From: Hymenobacter aranciens
GTDB lineage: Bacteria; Bacteroidota; Bacteroidia; Cytophagales; Hymenobacteraceae
Direction: 5' to 3'
Length of the DNA stretch: 64,000 nucleotides
Assembly (NCBI RefSeq): GCF_030580865.1
Contig: NZ_JAUQSY010000003.1
Location: 434,001 to 498,000, forward strand
The notes under the pieces are model-generated. The model had not been told where the DNA came from and searched no databases. It saw nothing but the letters and a program-made list of their open reading frames with translations. Positions 17,460 to 27,310 of this stretch are shown one piece after another. A program made the translations under genes and the position numbers. Within the stretch, counting starts at the first letter, position 1. Every line of letters begins with the position of its first letter.

Positions 17460-18413
17460 ATGCGCAAATTTCGGTTCTTCTTTGTCGGCATTGCTGCTTG
17501 GTGCGGTAGTATGACGAGCCAGGCCCAGGGGCTTGCCGGCCCCACGGCCGTCACGCACTCGCCGTACTACCACGCGTATCAGCCGAAAGCCATTCCGGGC
17601 GCAACGGCCCGCATTGGGGTGCTGCCTGCCCGGCTCCAGCACCCGGCCGCCAGCCGGATTCTGAGCCAGACCCGCGCCCCGGAATTGCTCGATTCGCTCA
17701 CCCGTTACCTGGGCCGGCAACCCGGGCTGACGCCGGTGGCCCTACCTGCGGATACCAAGCTCAATCACTTGCCCGACGTGTACTTCGGTAGCCCCGACCA
17801 GGACCCGCCCAGCGAATTACCTGACTACGTACGCAACCTGCAAAACCCCAACCCCGGCAAGGGCGTGGTGCAACTGGCGGGCTGGAACGGTCAGGGCAAA
17901 ACGCGCCAGGCCCTGGTGGCCCTGATGGCGGCCCAGCACCTGGACTACCTGCTCGTACCCATCGTGCGCGAAGCCAATCTGTATTTCTCGATGAAAATCA
18001 AGTCGGCGGGCCCCTTGTCAACTGGTCAGGCTACGGGCACCGATTACTACCTGGATGAAGGCTCCGACCACATCGTGCATTTTTCCCGGCTCGAAGACCT
18101 GAACAGCTACGCCACCGTGCTGGTGCTAACCGGAGCCTTGCTCAACGCCCGGGGCGAGCTGGTGCTGGTAGGGGCCGAAGGGCTGAAAGATACCGGCGTC
18201 GGCTTCCAGCCCAAGCGCCTGGTTACGCTGACACCGTACGCGTTTCTGGCCAGCGATTACAACGAGCTGTTACGCCCCACTCCGGCTGGCATGCCAGCCA
18301 CTTGGCAAGGGCCCGTCAATCAATGGATGCAGCGCCTGACGGGGCGCCGCCCTTATCGCGAAGATTCCCCGTACCGGTTTCTGCTGGTTGACCAGCCCAA
18401 CCAGCAGCATTAG
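17460..18413 (+). CDS. secreted protein, unknown
   Basis: A 317-residue protein with a signal peptide (MRKFRFFFVGIAAWCGSMTS then QAQ). The body has strand-rich segments such as ARIGVLPARLQHPAASRIL, ALVALMAAQHLDYLLVPIV and SYATVLVLTGALLNARGELV. It resembles lipoprotein-like stress proteins that assemble in the envelope, but I do not recognise a family. ATG 17460 was chosen for the signal peptide. Monocistronic. Confidence 0.72.
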   Translation: MRKFRFFFVGIAAWCGSMTSQAQGLAGPTAVTHSPYYHAYQPKAIPGATARIGVLPARLQHPAASRILSQTRAPELLDSLTRYLGRQPGLTPVALPADTKLNHLPDVYFGSPDQDPPSELPDYVRNLQNPNPGKGVVQLAGWNGQGKTRQALVALMAAQHLDYLLVPIVREANLYFSMKIKSAGPLSTGQATGTDYYLDEGSDHIVHFSRLEDLNSYATVLVLTGALLNARGELVLVGAEGLKDTGVGFQPKRLVTLTPYAFLASDYNELLRPTPAGMPATWQGPVNQWMQRLTGRRPYREDSPYRFLLVDQPNQQH

Positions 18414-18605
18414 CCTGCTCATTGATTTGTAGGGTACGCTACCCTCAATCTGTGCCCTGGGCAGGGCCGACCCCGCATTCGTCATCCTCATTGTAAGTCT
18501 GCCGCTGGTCGTGCTTATGGCTACAGCTCAATTATGACAGGATGCTTGCTTTCAAACTGTTTGCTGCTCATTCTTATGCCTTAGCCGTCGGCTGGGCTAT
18601 TTGTC

Positions 18606-19793
18606 ATGAAATTTCTGTCGACCTGCGGCTTACTCGGCCTGCTGCTTAGTACCGCTGCTTTCGGCCCAGATGCCCCCAAGCCCCGCGCCCGCGACCTGGG
18701 CGTGCCTTTCGAGGGCAAAACCGGCCCCAGCAACGCCATTACCGACGTGCCCGGCGTATTGGTAGGCTACAAAACGCTCATCAAAGGGAAAGGAGCACTT
18801 AAAGCCGGCGACGGGCCGGTGCGGACCGGCGTGACGGTGATTCTGCCGAAGGGTCGGACCTCCCAGGCCGTGCCTGCCGCCTACTTCACGCTCAACGGCG
18901 ATGGGGAAATGACGGGCCTGCCCTACATCGAGGACTACGGCACCCTTGCCGGCCCCATTGGCATCACCAATACCAACAGCGTGGGTGTGGTGCGCGATGC
19001 CATCGGCGAGTGGAACATCCGGCAGTTCAGCGGCCAGCAGTCCGGCATGGCTGACTTCTCGTTTGGCCTGCCGGTGGTGGCCGAGACCTTCGACGGCCTG
19101 CTCAACGATATCAACGGCCTGCACGTGACCAAAAAGCACGTTTGGGAAGCCCTCGACGCCGCCCATGCTGGCCCCATTGCCGAGGGCAACGTGGGTGGCG
19201 GTACCGGCATGTCGATGTTCCTGTTCAAAGGCGGCAGCGGCACGTCCTCGCGGGTGGTAAAGGTTGACCGCACCGATACCACGCAGTACACGGTAGGCGT
19301 ATTCGTGCAGGGGAATTTTGGCGGCCGCCAGGACCTGCTGGTCGCGGGCGTCCCCGTTGGGCGTGAAGTCACCGACCTGAAGCCCATCATCCGCACCAAG
19401 GAAAAAGATGGCTCCATTATCGTAGTGGTAGCTACCAATGCCCCGTTGCTGCCGTCGCAACTCAAGCAGCTAGCCCGGCGAGTGTCCATTGGTGTGGCGC
19501 GCACCGGTGGACTGGGGCGCAACAGCTCCGGCGACATCTTTCTGGCTTTCAGTACCCGTGGTGCTCAGGAAAACGCCGCCGGGACTTTGGAAACGTGGCA
19601 ATCAGTCCCCAAGGAGCGGCTCGATGGCCTCTACCAAGCCACGGCCCAGGCCACCGAGGAAGCCATTATCAATGCATTGGTAGCAGCCGAAACGATGGAA
19701 GGCATCAACGCCAACACCATCTATGCCCTGCCTGCTGACCGATTACAAACCGCGCTGCGCAAATACAATCGGTTGGTAGAGACAAAGCCGTAA
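18606..19793 (+). CDS. P1/DmpA-family (S58) aminopeptidase, exported
   Basis: A 395-residue enzyme with an N-terminal signal peptide. Family landmarks are GPSNAITDVPGVLVGY, VRTGVTVILP, FTLNGDGEMTG, ITNTNSVGVVRDAI and GNVGGGTGMSMF. GGSGTSSR at 209-216 is where DmpA-type proteins self-cleave to expose their serine nucleophile. These Ntn-like hydrolases release N-terminal amino acids, including D-residues or beta-amino acids in some members. Here it would act in the periplasm. Confidence 0.93.
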   Translation: MKFLSTCGLLGLLLSTAAFGPDAPKPRARDLGVPFEGKTGPSNAITDVPGVLVGYKTLIKGKGALKAGDGPVRTGVTVILPKGRTSQAVPAAYFTLNGDGEMTGLPYIEDYGTLAGPIGITNTNSVGVVRDAIGEWNIRQFSGQQSGMADFSFGLPVVAETFDGLLNDINGLHVTKKHVWEALDAAHAGPIAEGNVGGGTGMSMFLFKGGSGTSSRVVKVDRTDTTQYTVGVFVQGNFGGRQDLLVAGVPVGREVTDLKPIIRTKEKDGSIIVVVATNAPLLPSQLKQLARRVSIGVARTGGLGRNSSGDIFLAFSTRGAQENAAGTLETWQSVPKERLDGLYQATAQATEEAIINALVAAETMEGINANTIYALPADRLQTALRKYNRLVETKP

Positions 19794-19998
19794 AAGCTAC
19801 GCTGCTAGTGCTGGCAATGGCGTTTCTTAGGTGTTGGGAACCTCTATACCCTGGCGGCACGGAGCCGCTTACCCCTAACCCGGCCAGCGGCCCCACGCAA
19901 TGACAGCGCACACATACGGCTCCAATACAAGACCTTATTGGTTACACGCTCAGCTGAAAACACGGCTGGGTAGCGCCAGTAGCTGTGCAATGCTTTCT

Positions 19999-20119
19999 TT
20001 GATTGCGGGTAAATGCGAGCAGCCTCTACCCGCTCCCAGGTTTCTATAATTGGAATAAAAAACGCCCCGCAGCCGGAGGGTTGCGGGGCGTTGATAGTTG
20101 GGGCCTTGGTCTGCTTTAT
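19999..20119 (-). repeat. dispersed ~120-bp repeat, copy A
   Basis: Aligns end to end with 22957-23076 in the same orientation. Both share GATTGCsGGTAAATGC, a CCCGCTCCCA block, ATAATTGGAA, the AACGCCCCGC hairpin and a TCTGCTyTAT end, roughly 80 percent alike by eye. Both copies lie at the 3' end of a minus-strand gene and contain its terminator. Confidence 0.8.
20055..20092 (-). terminator. intrinsic terminator of the S41 peptidase gene
   Basis: Perfect 11-bp stem: AACGCCCCGCA at 20061-20071 and TGCGGGGCGTT at 20082-20092. Read on the minus strand it is followed by a run of six T, a textbook intrinsic terminator. Confidence 0.85.
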
Positions 20120-20158
20120 GTCGAAAAAAGCAGCGAGAATGCGGGACCCCGGAATAGG

Positions 20159-21625
20159 TCATTCGCGGGCCGAAGTCGCTGCTTTCCGGCGAATGAGGTC
20201 GAGGGTGAACTCCATTTCCCGGTCGGTGCCGCGCAGCACGTCGGCGGCCGTGGGCTCCACCACGTAATCGGGCACGATGCCCCGCTCGGGATGGGCGGTA
20301 TCGGGTACGGCCATGTAGTAGCTCCACACCGGCAGCCCCAGCGTGATGCCGCTATTCGGTAAGTGCACGAAGGCAAAAAAGCCGCTGTTGTTGCCGCCAT
20401 ACGCCCCGCCGGTTTCCTGCCCGATAAAGGTGGCGCGGCTTTCCCGACGGGCTACGGCGGCAAATTCGGCCGTCACCGAGTAGCTCCACCCGTTGGTGAG
20501 GATGTACACGTCGCCGCCGAAAGCCTCCGGCTGTGGCTGCTGCAGCTTCAGGCCCTTACGCCCCCGAAACTCGTAGATGCCGTCGGTGGCGCGGCGGATG
20601 AAAACGCGGCGATACAACCCGTAAAACCACTCGCTATGCACTTGGCGCTGAATGCTGGTGCGGCGGGCGTGGGTGCCGATACGCTGGTAGTAACGGAAAG
20701 GCTTGCTGGCCAGATAGGAATACAGCAGCGTGCCGTACGAGTCATTGCCGCCCTCGTTGTTGCGCAAATCCAGAATCAGGGACTTGGTGCCCCGGGCGCG
20801 CAGCTGCCGAAACGCTTCCCGCAGAAATTGGGCGTAGGGCTGCTGCTTGCCTTCCACCCAAAAGTGGTCGATGGTGAGCACGGCCGCCCCGTCGGGGCGA
20901 AAGTCCAGTTGCAGGGGGTAGCGCGCGGCGGGCGCGCGCTGCTTTTCCACGGCTTTAATGGTAGTGAGCGTAGTAGCTGGCACCTCGGTTTGCGCCACCT
21001 GTCCATCGGGTCGGCGGTATTCCACCGTGTAGCGGTCAGCGGCCTGGGCAAAAGCGGCGTAGTACCCGGCAAAGAAAGCCTGCAGTTCCAGCCATTTCGC
21101 CGTAGTCGTGGCTCCGTCGGCGAAAGACACGTAGGGCAGCAGGCCCGTAAGAATGTCGTCTACGGGACGTCCGTCGATGCGCAGCAGCTCGGCACCGGCG
21201 GGGATGGCAGTGCTGCCATCATAGTTGTAGAGCACGTAGGCCCGGCCGCCGAGCAGGTGCAGACGCAGCGGAAACAGCTGACTGGTGTGGTACGGGTATT
21301 TGTCGTCGCGGTCGGCCGGAATAAATTTGGTGTGGCCGCAACGCAGCTGCACTACCAGCGATGTGAGAGCGGCGTAGTACGCCTGCTCGCTCTGGGGCTG
21401 GGTGAGGCGCGCGGCCACGCTGTCGAATCGGGCATCGAAGACGGCCTTCGGGGTATAGCGGTACACCCCGGGGTGCACTTCTTGCAGGGCCTTGCGAAAC
21501 AGTTGAAAGTCGGCTTGCTGCTGGGCGGGCGTCAGTTGCCGCTGAACTGGCTCACCCTGGCAAAGTGCTATTCGTGCGGGAGCACATAGCAGTACGAATA
21601 GGCAAAACCACAAAGGCGTTTTCAT
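20159..21625 (-). CDS. S41-family serine peptidase, exported
   Basis: A 488-residue protein with a signal peptide (MKTPLWFCLFVLLCAPARIA). A helical N-terminal domain (FRKALQEVHPGVYRYTP) is typical of Bacteroidota S41 proteins. A PDZ-like segment (AGAELLRIDGRPVDDIL) comes next. The catalytic domain holds SLILDLRNNEGGNDSYG and the nucleophile region ILTNGWSYSVTAEFAA, and a GGAYGGNNSGFF loop follows. It probably degrades periplasmic or outer-membrane-associated peptides. It is larger than the S41 protein at 7403-8452 and not a close paralogue. ATG 21625 starts the signal peptide. Confidence 0.92.
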   Translation of the reverse strand: MKTPLWFCLFVLLCAPARIALCQGEPVQRQLTPAQQQADFQLFRKALQEVHPGVYRYTPKAVFDARFDSVAARLTQPQSEQAYYAALTSLVVQLRCGHTKFIPADRDDKYPYHTSQLFPLRLHLLGGRAYVLYNYDGSTAIPAGAELLRIDGRPVDDILTGLLPYVSFADGATTTAKWLELQAFFAGYYAAFAQAADRYTVEYRRPDGQVAQTEVPATTLTTIKAVEKQRAPAARYPLQLDFRPDGAAVLTIDHFWVEGKQQPYAQFLREAFRQLRARGTKSLILDLRNNEGGNDSYGTLLYSYLASKPFRYYQRIGTHARRTSIQRQVHSEWFYGLYRRVFIRRATDGIYEFRGRKGLKLQQPQPEAFGGDVYILTNGWSYSVTAEFAAVARRESRATFIGQETGGAYGGNNSGFFAFVHLPNSGITLGLPVWSYYMAVPDTAHPERGIVPDYVVEPTAADVLRGTDREMEFTLDLIRRKAATSARE

Positions 21626-21697
21626 GGAACGGAGAAGGGATAGTTGAGGCTGCAAACCTAGGCCGCTGCCTAATGCCCGTCGTCCAATCCGACAAAT

Positions 21698-22924
21698 TCA
21701 GACCACTGTTTCAATTTGTTTGGTGTATTCGGTTGGCGTCAAGCCAGTTATTTTCTTGAAGACGGCATTAAACGTCGCTTTGGAGTTGAAGCCAGCCTCT
21801 TCGGCAATGGCGAGGGTGGTATAGTGCCCGAAGCGGGGGTTGCGTAGCAGCTGCTTCACTTCGACCACCCGGTACTCATTCACAAAGTCATAAAAGCTCT
21901 TGCCCAGCTGTTCGTTGAGCAATTGGCTCAGCCGATGCTTGGGGAGGCCCACCAGCTGTGCGAGTTCCTGCAAGGTGAGGGTATTCTGCCGATAGGGCTT
22001 GGCTTCTTCCATATAAGCCAGTAGCTTCTGCTGGTAAAGGGCCGATTGCTCCGGGGTTAACGTTGATTTCTGGTACTTGAGCGGTGCCTCATGAGCAGGA
22101 ATTGATTCGGGCTGGGTAGCCGGAATAGTCGGCGGCCCGGTCGGGGTAGCCGCTACCGGAAGCGTAGGTAGCGGCTGGGCTGCTGGCGATGAAGGGAGTC
22201 CAAACAGCGCCGGTTGGCCCAGCGCTTTGTAGCCAATCCAGTAGATGAGGGCAATGGCACCCAGGTAGTGCAGGTGGTAATCGTAGAGCGTTGTCAGGGC
22301 GCCCAAGCCCCATTTGCGGGCATAGAAGGCCCCGATACCAAAGACCATAATAACCAATATAAACCCTAAAAACTGCTTCAGCCAGCGCACCCGCACCCGA
22401 GAAAGGTCCGAGTAGCAGTTGCGCATTCGCCGCTCGTGCCGGTGCAGCACCCGTAAGGCCAAGAGCACAAAGACCAGGTGCTCCCCGTTGATGAGCTGGT
22501 TTAACCAGCTAAAATCGTCCTGCGATGCGTGGGCAAAATCATCGAGGTAGGCCACCTTCTTGGCCGCCGACTGCAGGTAATAAGGCAGCAAATAGAGCAG
22601 ACACGCCCCGAAAGGTAGGAGAAACCAGGTATCGCGCCTGCGCAGGCGAGGACGCTTGCGGGTGAGCTTGTCCGTAAACAGGTAAATCAGCGGCCCGAAC
22701 AGCGTGGGCAGCAACCAGGAAATCTTGCTCAGGTGCGGGTTCGCCACGAAAAACGCGCGCGTGTCGAAGGCCACCAGCACGGATTGCGCCGCGATGAGCA
22801 CGAGCAGCACCGCCAACAACCAATTCGCTACTTGATTGACTCGGCGTGTCGACAGCAGCAGGGCCACGCACAGGCCCTGCACGGCGCCGGCTACCAACAG
22901 AATTTGGGGAATAAAAAGAGACAC
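21698..22924 (-). CDS. membrane-anchored AraC-family regulator (7TM N-terminus)
   Basis: A 408-residue protein. The N-terminal 230 residues contain about six to seven hydrophobic helices (start SLFIPQILLVAGAVQGLCVA). A Pro/Thr-rich linker (about 240-275) leads to an AraC HTH domain: LTLQELAQLVGLPKHRLSQL, FYDFVNEYRVVEVKQLL and AIAEEAGFNSKATFNAVF. This architecture is a common Bacteroidota membrane regulator that senses an unknown envelope signal. The start codon is GTG at 22924; no nearby ATG fits. The gene directly downstream encodes an S41 peptidase, a possible target. Confidence 0.9.
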   Translation of the reverse strand: MSLFIPQILLVAGAVQGLCVALLLSTRRVNQVANWLLAVLLVLIAAQSVLVAFDTRAFFVANPHLSKISWLLPTLFGPLIYLFTDKLTRKRPRLRRRDTWFLLPFGACLLYLLPYYLQSAAKKVAYLDDFAHASQDDFSWLNQLINGEHLVFVLLALRVLHRHERRMRNCYSDLSRVRVRWLKQFLGFILVIMVFGIGAFYARKWGLGALTTLYDYHLHYLGAIALIYWIGYKALGQPALFGLPSSPAAQPLPTLPVAATPTGPPTIPATQPESIPAHEAPLKYQKSTLTPEQSALYQQKLLAYMEEAKPYRQNTLTLQELAQLVGLPKHRLSQLLNEQLGKSFYDFVNEYRVVEVKQLLRNPRFGHYTTLAIAEEAGFNSKATFNAVFKKITGLTPTEYTKQIETVV

Positions 22925-22956
22925 TTGCTCCTATTAATTGCTGTTCAGTACCTGCC

Positions 22957-23076
22957 TTGATTGCCGGTAAATGCTAGCGGCGTCTGCCCGCTCCCAAATA
23001 TCCATAATTGGAACAAAAACGCCCCGCGACCGGAAGGTTGCGGAGCGTTACCAGTTGGGTTTTTGTTCTGCTCTAT
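22957..23076 (-). repeat. dispersed ~120-bp repeat, copy B
   Basis: Second copy of the 19999-20119 repeat, same orientation. It overlaps the last bases and stop of the Kelch/T9SS gene and carries that gene's terminator. Confidence 0.8.
23013..23049 (-). terminator. intrinsic terminator of the Kelch/T9SS gene
   Basis: Stem AACGCCCCGC (23018-23027) with GCGGAGCGTT (23040-23049), one mismatch, followed on the minus strand by TTTTTGTTCC. Confidence 0.8.
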
Positions 23077-26000
23077 TCTATAACGATGCGCTTCGTAACA
23101 GGCTGACCATTGAGTGTGAAGCGCAGAGCATAAACGCCGGCGGCCAGACCGTGCAGCTCTACCGTAGTTTCGGCCGCCGGCAGCGCGAGGTGGCGCACGC
23201 ATTGGCCAAGACTGTTGAGCAGCTCGGCGGCGGCTACCTGGCCAGCCGGGCGCAGCACGGTGAGGTGGTCATGGGCGGGGCTGGGGTAGGCCAATACCTG
23301 CGCATCGAGCGGGGCTGCTGTGGCCAGCGGGGCCGTGGCCGGCTTCAGGTTCAGCCAGAAGCGCCCGGGGGCCGTGTAGCTGCTCAGCGTGAAGGTATAG
23401 CTGGCGCCAGCCGTGAGCAGGGTGCGGGTGCCAGTGAACTGGTCAACTAACTCGACGCGCACGCCTACCAGATTGGCCAGATGAGCGGCGGTCAAGGTAT
23501 AGCGGCCGAGGGCCGGCACACCTACAAATAGCGGAATGCTGGTAGTGCTGGTGAAGGACGGGCGGCCGTCGATAGCCAGTTGCTCGCCGGTGGCAGCTAG
23601 GCTGGCGAGGTTGAGGCCGGTAGTGTTGGGCAGTTTCACAGCGTCGGCCTGGGGGTCAAGGCCCGTAGTAGCCGTTGCGTTAGAATACACCAGTAGCTCA
23701 TCGGTGAGGCCGTTGGCACCGGTCAGGGTGAGGCCGACGCTGGGCAGGCTGGTGCTGCTGCTACGGTGCATCTTGACCTGGGTGCCGTAGGTGGTCAGGC
23801 GCTGGCTGTTGCGGAAGATTAGGTTGCCGCCGGTCCGACCCGGGCTGACGCGCACGAAGAAGCCCTGGCTGCTGGCCACCAGCGGCGACACCGAGGCTGG
23901 GTCGGACGCGCCGGGCAGGAAAGTGCGGTACTGGCCGGCATACGGCCCGGTGCTTTCGAAGACGTACAGAGCCGCGTCGAGGCCGGGGCGGTCGGCGGGC
24001 GCTACCAGGGACCAGTCCAGAGGAGCAGGGTAGGGGTTGCCTACCAGCGCCCAGCCGGCCTCGGCCGCCGTGGTGCCAGCGTTGCGAGCCAGGCTCAGCG
24101 AGTAGTCGCCCGAGCGCAGGCGGCCGGTGAAATCGACCTTCGCCGTGGCTGGCAGGTGCACGGTGTAGCCGGTGCCGGCGGGCAGGCTGTCGGTAGCCGA
24201 GGGCGAGAACCAACCTTTGTCGAACATGCTCAGGTTGTTGGTGGCCGAGGCCAGACGCGCTTGGTTGTAGCCAAACACGGTGGGGAAGGGCGCCACCAGA
24301 CCCGGCGCGGCCGACGAGTTATAGGCCGGATTGAAAGCCGGGATGAAGCCTGGCGTCGCCAGGTCGGCCAGGGTATTGCCGCTCACCGGCGAGCTGTAGT
24401 GGCGGTAGCCGGGGCCAGCGTTCAGGCTGGGGTCGAGCCAACGCTGCACGGTGGCTGTGCTGCCACGCACCATGCCCCTGCCGCTGTTCACGACCAGGGC
24501 CGTGCCGCTGGCATCGGAGAGCAGCGTCAGTGCGTGGCCGTTGAGCTGCAGGTCGTTGTCATTTACGGTCAGGGTCTGGCGGATGGCTACCGGCTGGCTC
24601 AGGGTCAGGGGCGCGATGCTAGTGAGGCTGCGCACTTGAGCGGGCAGGCCGGAGCCGGTTATCTGGGTAGCGAGGCCATCGTAGCTATAATCAGCTTCGG
24701 TAGAAAACGAGCGGGTACCCGTCACCTGTATGGCCCCGGTGCTGCCGTTGGCCGCAATGCCGGCGGCATCGCACACTACCAGCTCAGCCCCGGCCGCCAG
24801 CGTAAAGCTGCCCGGGCCGGTGAGGGGCTGGCAGGCGGTGCGCAGGGTGCCACCGTCGTGGATTATCAGGTTGCCCTCCACCACCAACGGGCCATCGAGA
24901 GTGGCAAGGCCGGGGCCGCCGGTAGCCGGGCCGGTGATGGTGACGTGGCGGTAGGTGCCATGCAGGGCCCGGGTGCTGCTGACGACCACATCGGCGGGGG
25001 CGTGAGCGCGGCCCAGGGGCAGCCAGTGCTGGGCAGAACTGTGACGGAAAGAGCCGCCATCGGTTTGCCAGAAGCCGCCAGCCACGGCCAGATACACCGA
25101 GTCGCCGACGGTGATGGGTGCGGCATAGGAAGCTAGCATCGGCAGGGGCTGGGCCGGGCCCAGCAGCCACTCGCCGCGGTCGAGGTCGTAGGCCCAGGTG
25201 CGGGCGCGCTGGGCGGCCGGGGTGTTGGGCCAGTTCTGGCCGCCCGTCACGTACACCCGGCGGTGGCCCTCCACCTCGGCCCCGGCCGCCACGGCGTAGC
25301 GCACGGGGCCGCCGGGGTAATCGGGCAGGCGCGTCCAGGTGATGCGTAGCGGGTCGGTAGGGTCGAGGTCGCCGCGCCACACGGCGGCCGTTACCTGGCC
25401 GGCATCGACTTCTTCGCCCCCCACCAGCACCAGGCTGCGGCCGACCACCCCCACGCTCAGACCGTACAGCGCCGGGCCGGGATAGGGCGTGGCCTGGGCC
25501 CAGCGGTTGCGGCGCACGTCGAACACCTGCACGCTGCGGTAGCCGACGCTGCCGCCGGCATTGCCACTCAGGCCGCCCACCACGTAGAGCAGCGAGTCGC
25601 CGAGGGTGGCCGAGCCGTAGGCGGCGGTGGCCTGGGGCAGGCTGGGGCCGGTGGTCCAGGTGTTGCGCTCGGGGTCGTAGATGTCGAGGCGGCTGGATGC
25701 GTTGCTCAGGAAAATGCCGTCGGCCCCGCCGGGCACGTACACCCGCGCACCCAGGGTATGGGCACCGTAGAAAGCCCGGGGCTGGGGCATGGGGGCGCGG
25801 GCCACCCACTGCCGGGTGCCGGGGTGGTAGCGCCACACCTGGCCGTCGGGCAGGTTAGTGCTGTCGAGGCCACCCACGCTAAGCAGGTAGGGGGTGCCAT
25901 CGGCGGCGGTGTAGGCGGTGGTACCGTGGCCGTTGCGGGCGTTGGGCAAGGGTGCGTGGGGCTGCCAGGCGGGTACGAGCAGGGGGTTAAAGACACCCAC

Positions 26001-26861
26001 ATTAGCACTGACCTCGTTGTCGGTAGGCTGGGCGTCGGCGATTAGCGGGGCCTGGGCTACGAGCTGGTAGCTGCCCGTCTGAGCAGGCGTCCAGGGGTCG
26101 AAATTCACCGTTACCTGGTGGCGGTGCGCTGGCACCGTCACGGTGCGGGTGCTGAGGTAGCCAGCCGGGGTGCTGCGCAGGGTTACGGCCACGGTTTGGG
26201 GCTGGGCGCCCATGTTTTGCACCTCCACACGGGGGCTGAGCGACTGACCGGCGCGCAGGGTGGTGCTGCTGAGCTGCAGGGGGTGCAGACGCACGTCGGC
26301 GGCCGGGCGGCGGCCCAGTTCCACGTCGTCGATGACCATGCCGGCCCCATCCCGGGCCCCGTATTGAAAGGCCAGGTACACGCGCTGCCCGGCGTAGGCG
26401 GCTAGGCTCAGGCGCACCTGCTCGAACCAGCCAGTGGGGTAGGCGGGTCCGTCGGCTCGCCACAGCGTGCGGGTAAAACTGGCCCGGGCGCTGTCGGTGA
26501 CGGAGATTTTGACCGTGAACGAATCGACGGCTGCCGGCACGAAATACGGCAGCCAGTAGAAGCAGAGCGAATCGGTGGTCCCCACCCGGAAGCGCGGCAG
26601 GATAAGCCAGTCGTCGTCGGTACCGCCTGCCCAGGGGGCGAGGGCGGCGCTGCCCTGACCTTCCAGGGTTAAGGCGTCTTCACGCTGCCAGTAGTTGGAG
26701 CCGCTCACGTTGTCGGCGCGCCAGCCGGGCGGCGGAAAGGAGGTGGCTTCGAAGCTTTCGCGCAGGTAGCCCTGGCGGGGGATGGGGGCCTGGGCCTGCA
26801 CCATGAAGGCGAGTAGCACCAGCACCAGGCTGCTCAGGCAGCACTTATGCAATGTTTTCAA
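23073..26861 (-). CDS. large secreted Kelch-repeat protein with T9SS sorting domain
   Basis: A 1262-residue protein. After the signal peptide comes a choice-of-anchor/MAM-like domain (ESFEATSFPPPGWRADNVSG). A CARDB-like segment precedes a six-bladed Kelch beta-propeller (about 310-620, for example YLLSVGGLDSTNLPDGQVWR). A long beta region with VVEGNLIIHDGG and ALVGNPYPAPLDWS follows, then a T9SS tail (VLAYPSPAHDHLTV to the end). It should be a surface or secreted adhesion or carbohydrate-binding protein. No catalytic motif is seen. The best start is TTG at 26861, giving MKTLHKCCLSSLVLVLLAF; a TTG further upstream adds residues without signal character. Confidence 0.9.
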   Translation of the reverse strand: MKTLHKCCLSSLVLVLLAFMVQAQAPIPRQGYLRESFEATSFPPPGWRADNVSGSNYWQREDALTLEGQGSAALAPWAGGTDDDWLILPRFRVGTTDSLCFYWLPYFVPAAVDSFTVKISVTDSARASFTRTLWRADGPAYPTGWFEQVRLSLAAYAGQRVYLAFQYGARDGAGMVIDDVELGRRPAADVRLHPLQLSSTTLRAGQSLSPRVEVQNMGAQPQTVAVTLRSTPAGYLSTRTVTVPAHRHQVTVNFDPWTPAQTGSYQLVAQAPLIADAQPTDNEVSANVGVFNPLLVPAWQPHAPLPNARNGHGTTAYTAADGTPYLLSVGGLDSTNLPDGQVWRYHPGTRQWVARAPMPQPRAFYGAHTLGARVYVPGGADGIFLSNASSRLDIYDPERNTWTTGPSLPQATAAYGSATLGDSLLYVVGGLSGNAGGSVGYRSVQVFDVRRNRWAQATPYPGPALYGLSVGVVGRSLVLVGGEEVDAGQVTAAVWRGDLDPTDPLRITWTRLPDYPGGPVRYAVAAGAEVEGHRRVYVTGGQNWPNTPAAQRARTWAYDLDRGEWLLGPAQPLPMLASYAAPITVGDSVYLAVAGGFWQTDGGSFRHSSAQHWLPLGRAHAPADVVVSSTRALHGTYRHVTITGPATGGPGLATLDGPLVVEGNLIIHDGGTLRTACQPLTGPGSFTLAAGAELVVCDAAGIAANGSTGAIQVTGTRSFSTEADYSYDGLATQITGSGLPAQVRSLTSIAPLTLSQPVAIRQTLTVNDNDLQLNGHALTLLSDASGTALVVNSGRGMVRGSTATVQRWLDPSLNAGPGYRHYSSPVSGNTLADLATPGFIPAFNPAYNSSAAPGLVAPFPTVFGYNQARLASATNNLSMFDKGWFSPSATDSLPAGTGYTVHLPATAKVDFTGRLRSGDYSLSLARNAGTTAAEAGWALVGNPYPAPLDWSLVAPADRPGLDAALYVFESTGPYAGQYRTFLPGASDPASVSPLVASSQGFFVRVSPGRTGGNLIFRNSQRLTTYGTQVKMHRSSSTSLPSVGLTLTGANGLTDELLVYSNATATTGLDPQADAVKLPNTTGLNLASLAATGEQLAIDGRPSFTSTTSIPLFVGVPALGRYTLTAAHLANLVGVRVELVDQFTGTRTLLTAGASYTFTLSSYTAPGRFWLNLKPATAPLATAAPLDAQVLAYPSPAHDHLTVLRPAGQVAAAELLNSLGQCVRHLALPAAETTVELHGLAAGVYALRFTLNGQPVTKRIVIE

Positions 26862-27310
26862 GGCAATGAAAAGGGAATAGTTAACGGGACTGACGCCCGG
26901 CGGCGTTGGGGCGTTGCCCCGGTGCCGCAAGCGGGTTTTGTCAAGCTAAGGGAGTGACCCTGACGCTGACCGTTTCCGCACCCAAAACGCCGTAAGCGGG
27001 CTTTGTCGAGTTGAGAGCCTACTCGTTGCGGAGAGGCCGCCAAACTCGGACAGCGTGACGGTGGCTATCTGCAGCCCCTCCAGCATTTGCAGGGTAGGCT
27101 CCGTGGAGCTGTCAATGGACTCCTGCCAGGCACACAATACGTAGCAGTTGGCCACTAGAAACCCCTGGTGTCTGTCAGCCTTTCCATTTGCCAGCGTCTA
27201 TTGACTACTTGCATCTCGCCGCCAATGCAAAACTCAAGTCCCTCCGCTGGCAGCGAATCCCAATCAGGTGACTCCGACTGGTGTAGCTATGCCATAGTAA
27301 CAAGCCAACC
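26862..27310. other. intergenic with short direct repeats
   Basis: Two related ~24-bp direct repeats (CCGCAAGCGGGTTTTGTC near 26925 and CCGTAAGCGGGCTTTGTC near 26991) lie upstream of the Kelch/T9SS gene. A minus-strand frame at 26946-27155 (MANCYVLCAWQESIDSSTEP then TLQMLEGLQIATVTLSEFGG) looks slightly protein-like and may be a relic, but I cannot support it as a gene. Confidence 0.4.

Larger units (their letters stand above)
19794..20158. other. intergenic between convergent genes; holds repeat copy A
   Basis: Apart from the 121-bp repeat at 19999-20119 and its terminator hairpin, nothing is recognisable here. Confidence 0.5.

Noticed and set aside
26946..27155. 70-codon minus-strand gene upstream of the Kelch protein
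   Set aside because: Only partly protein-like, no good start or family; kept only as a note on the gap.
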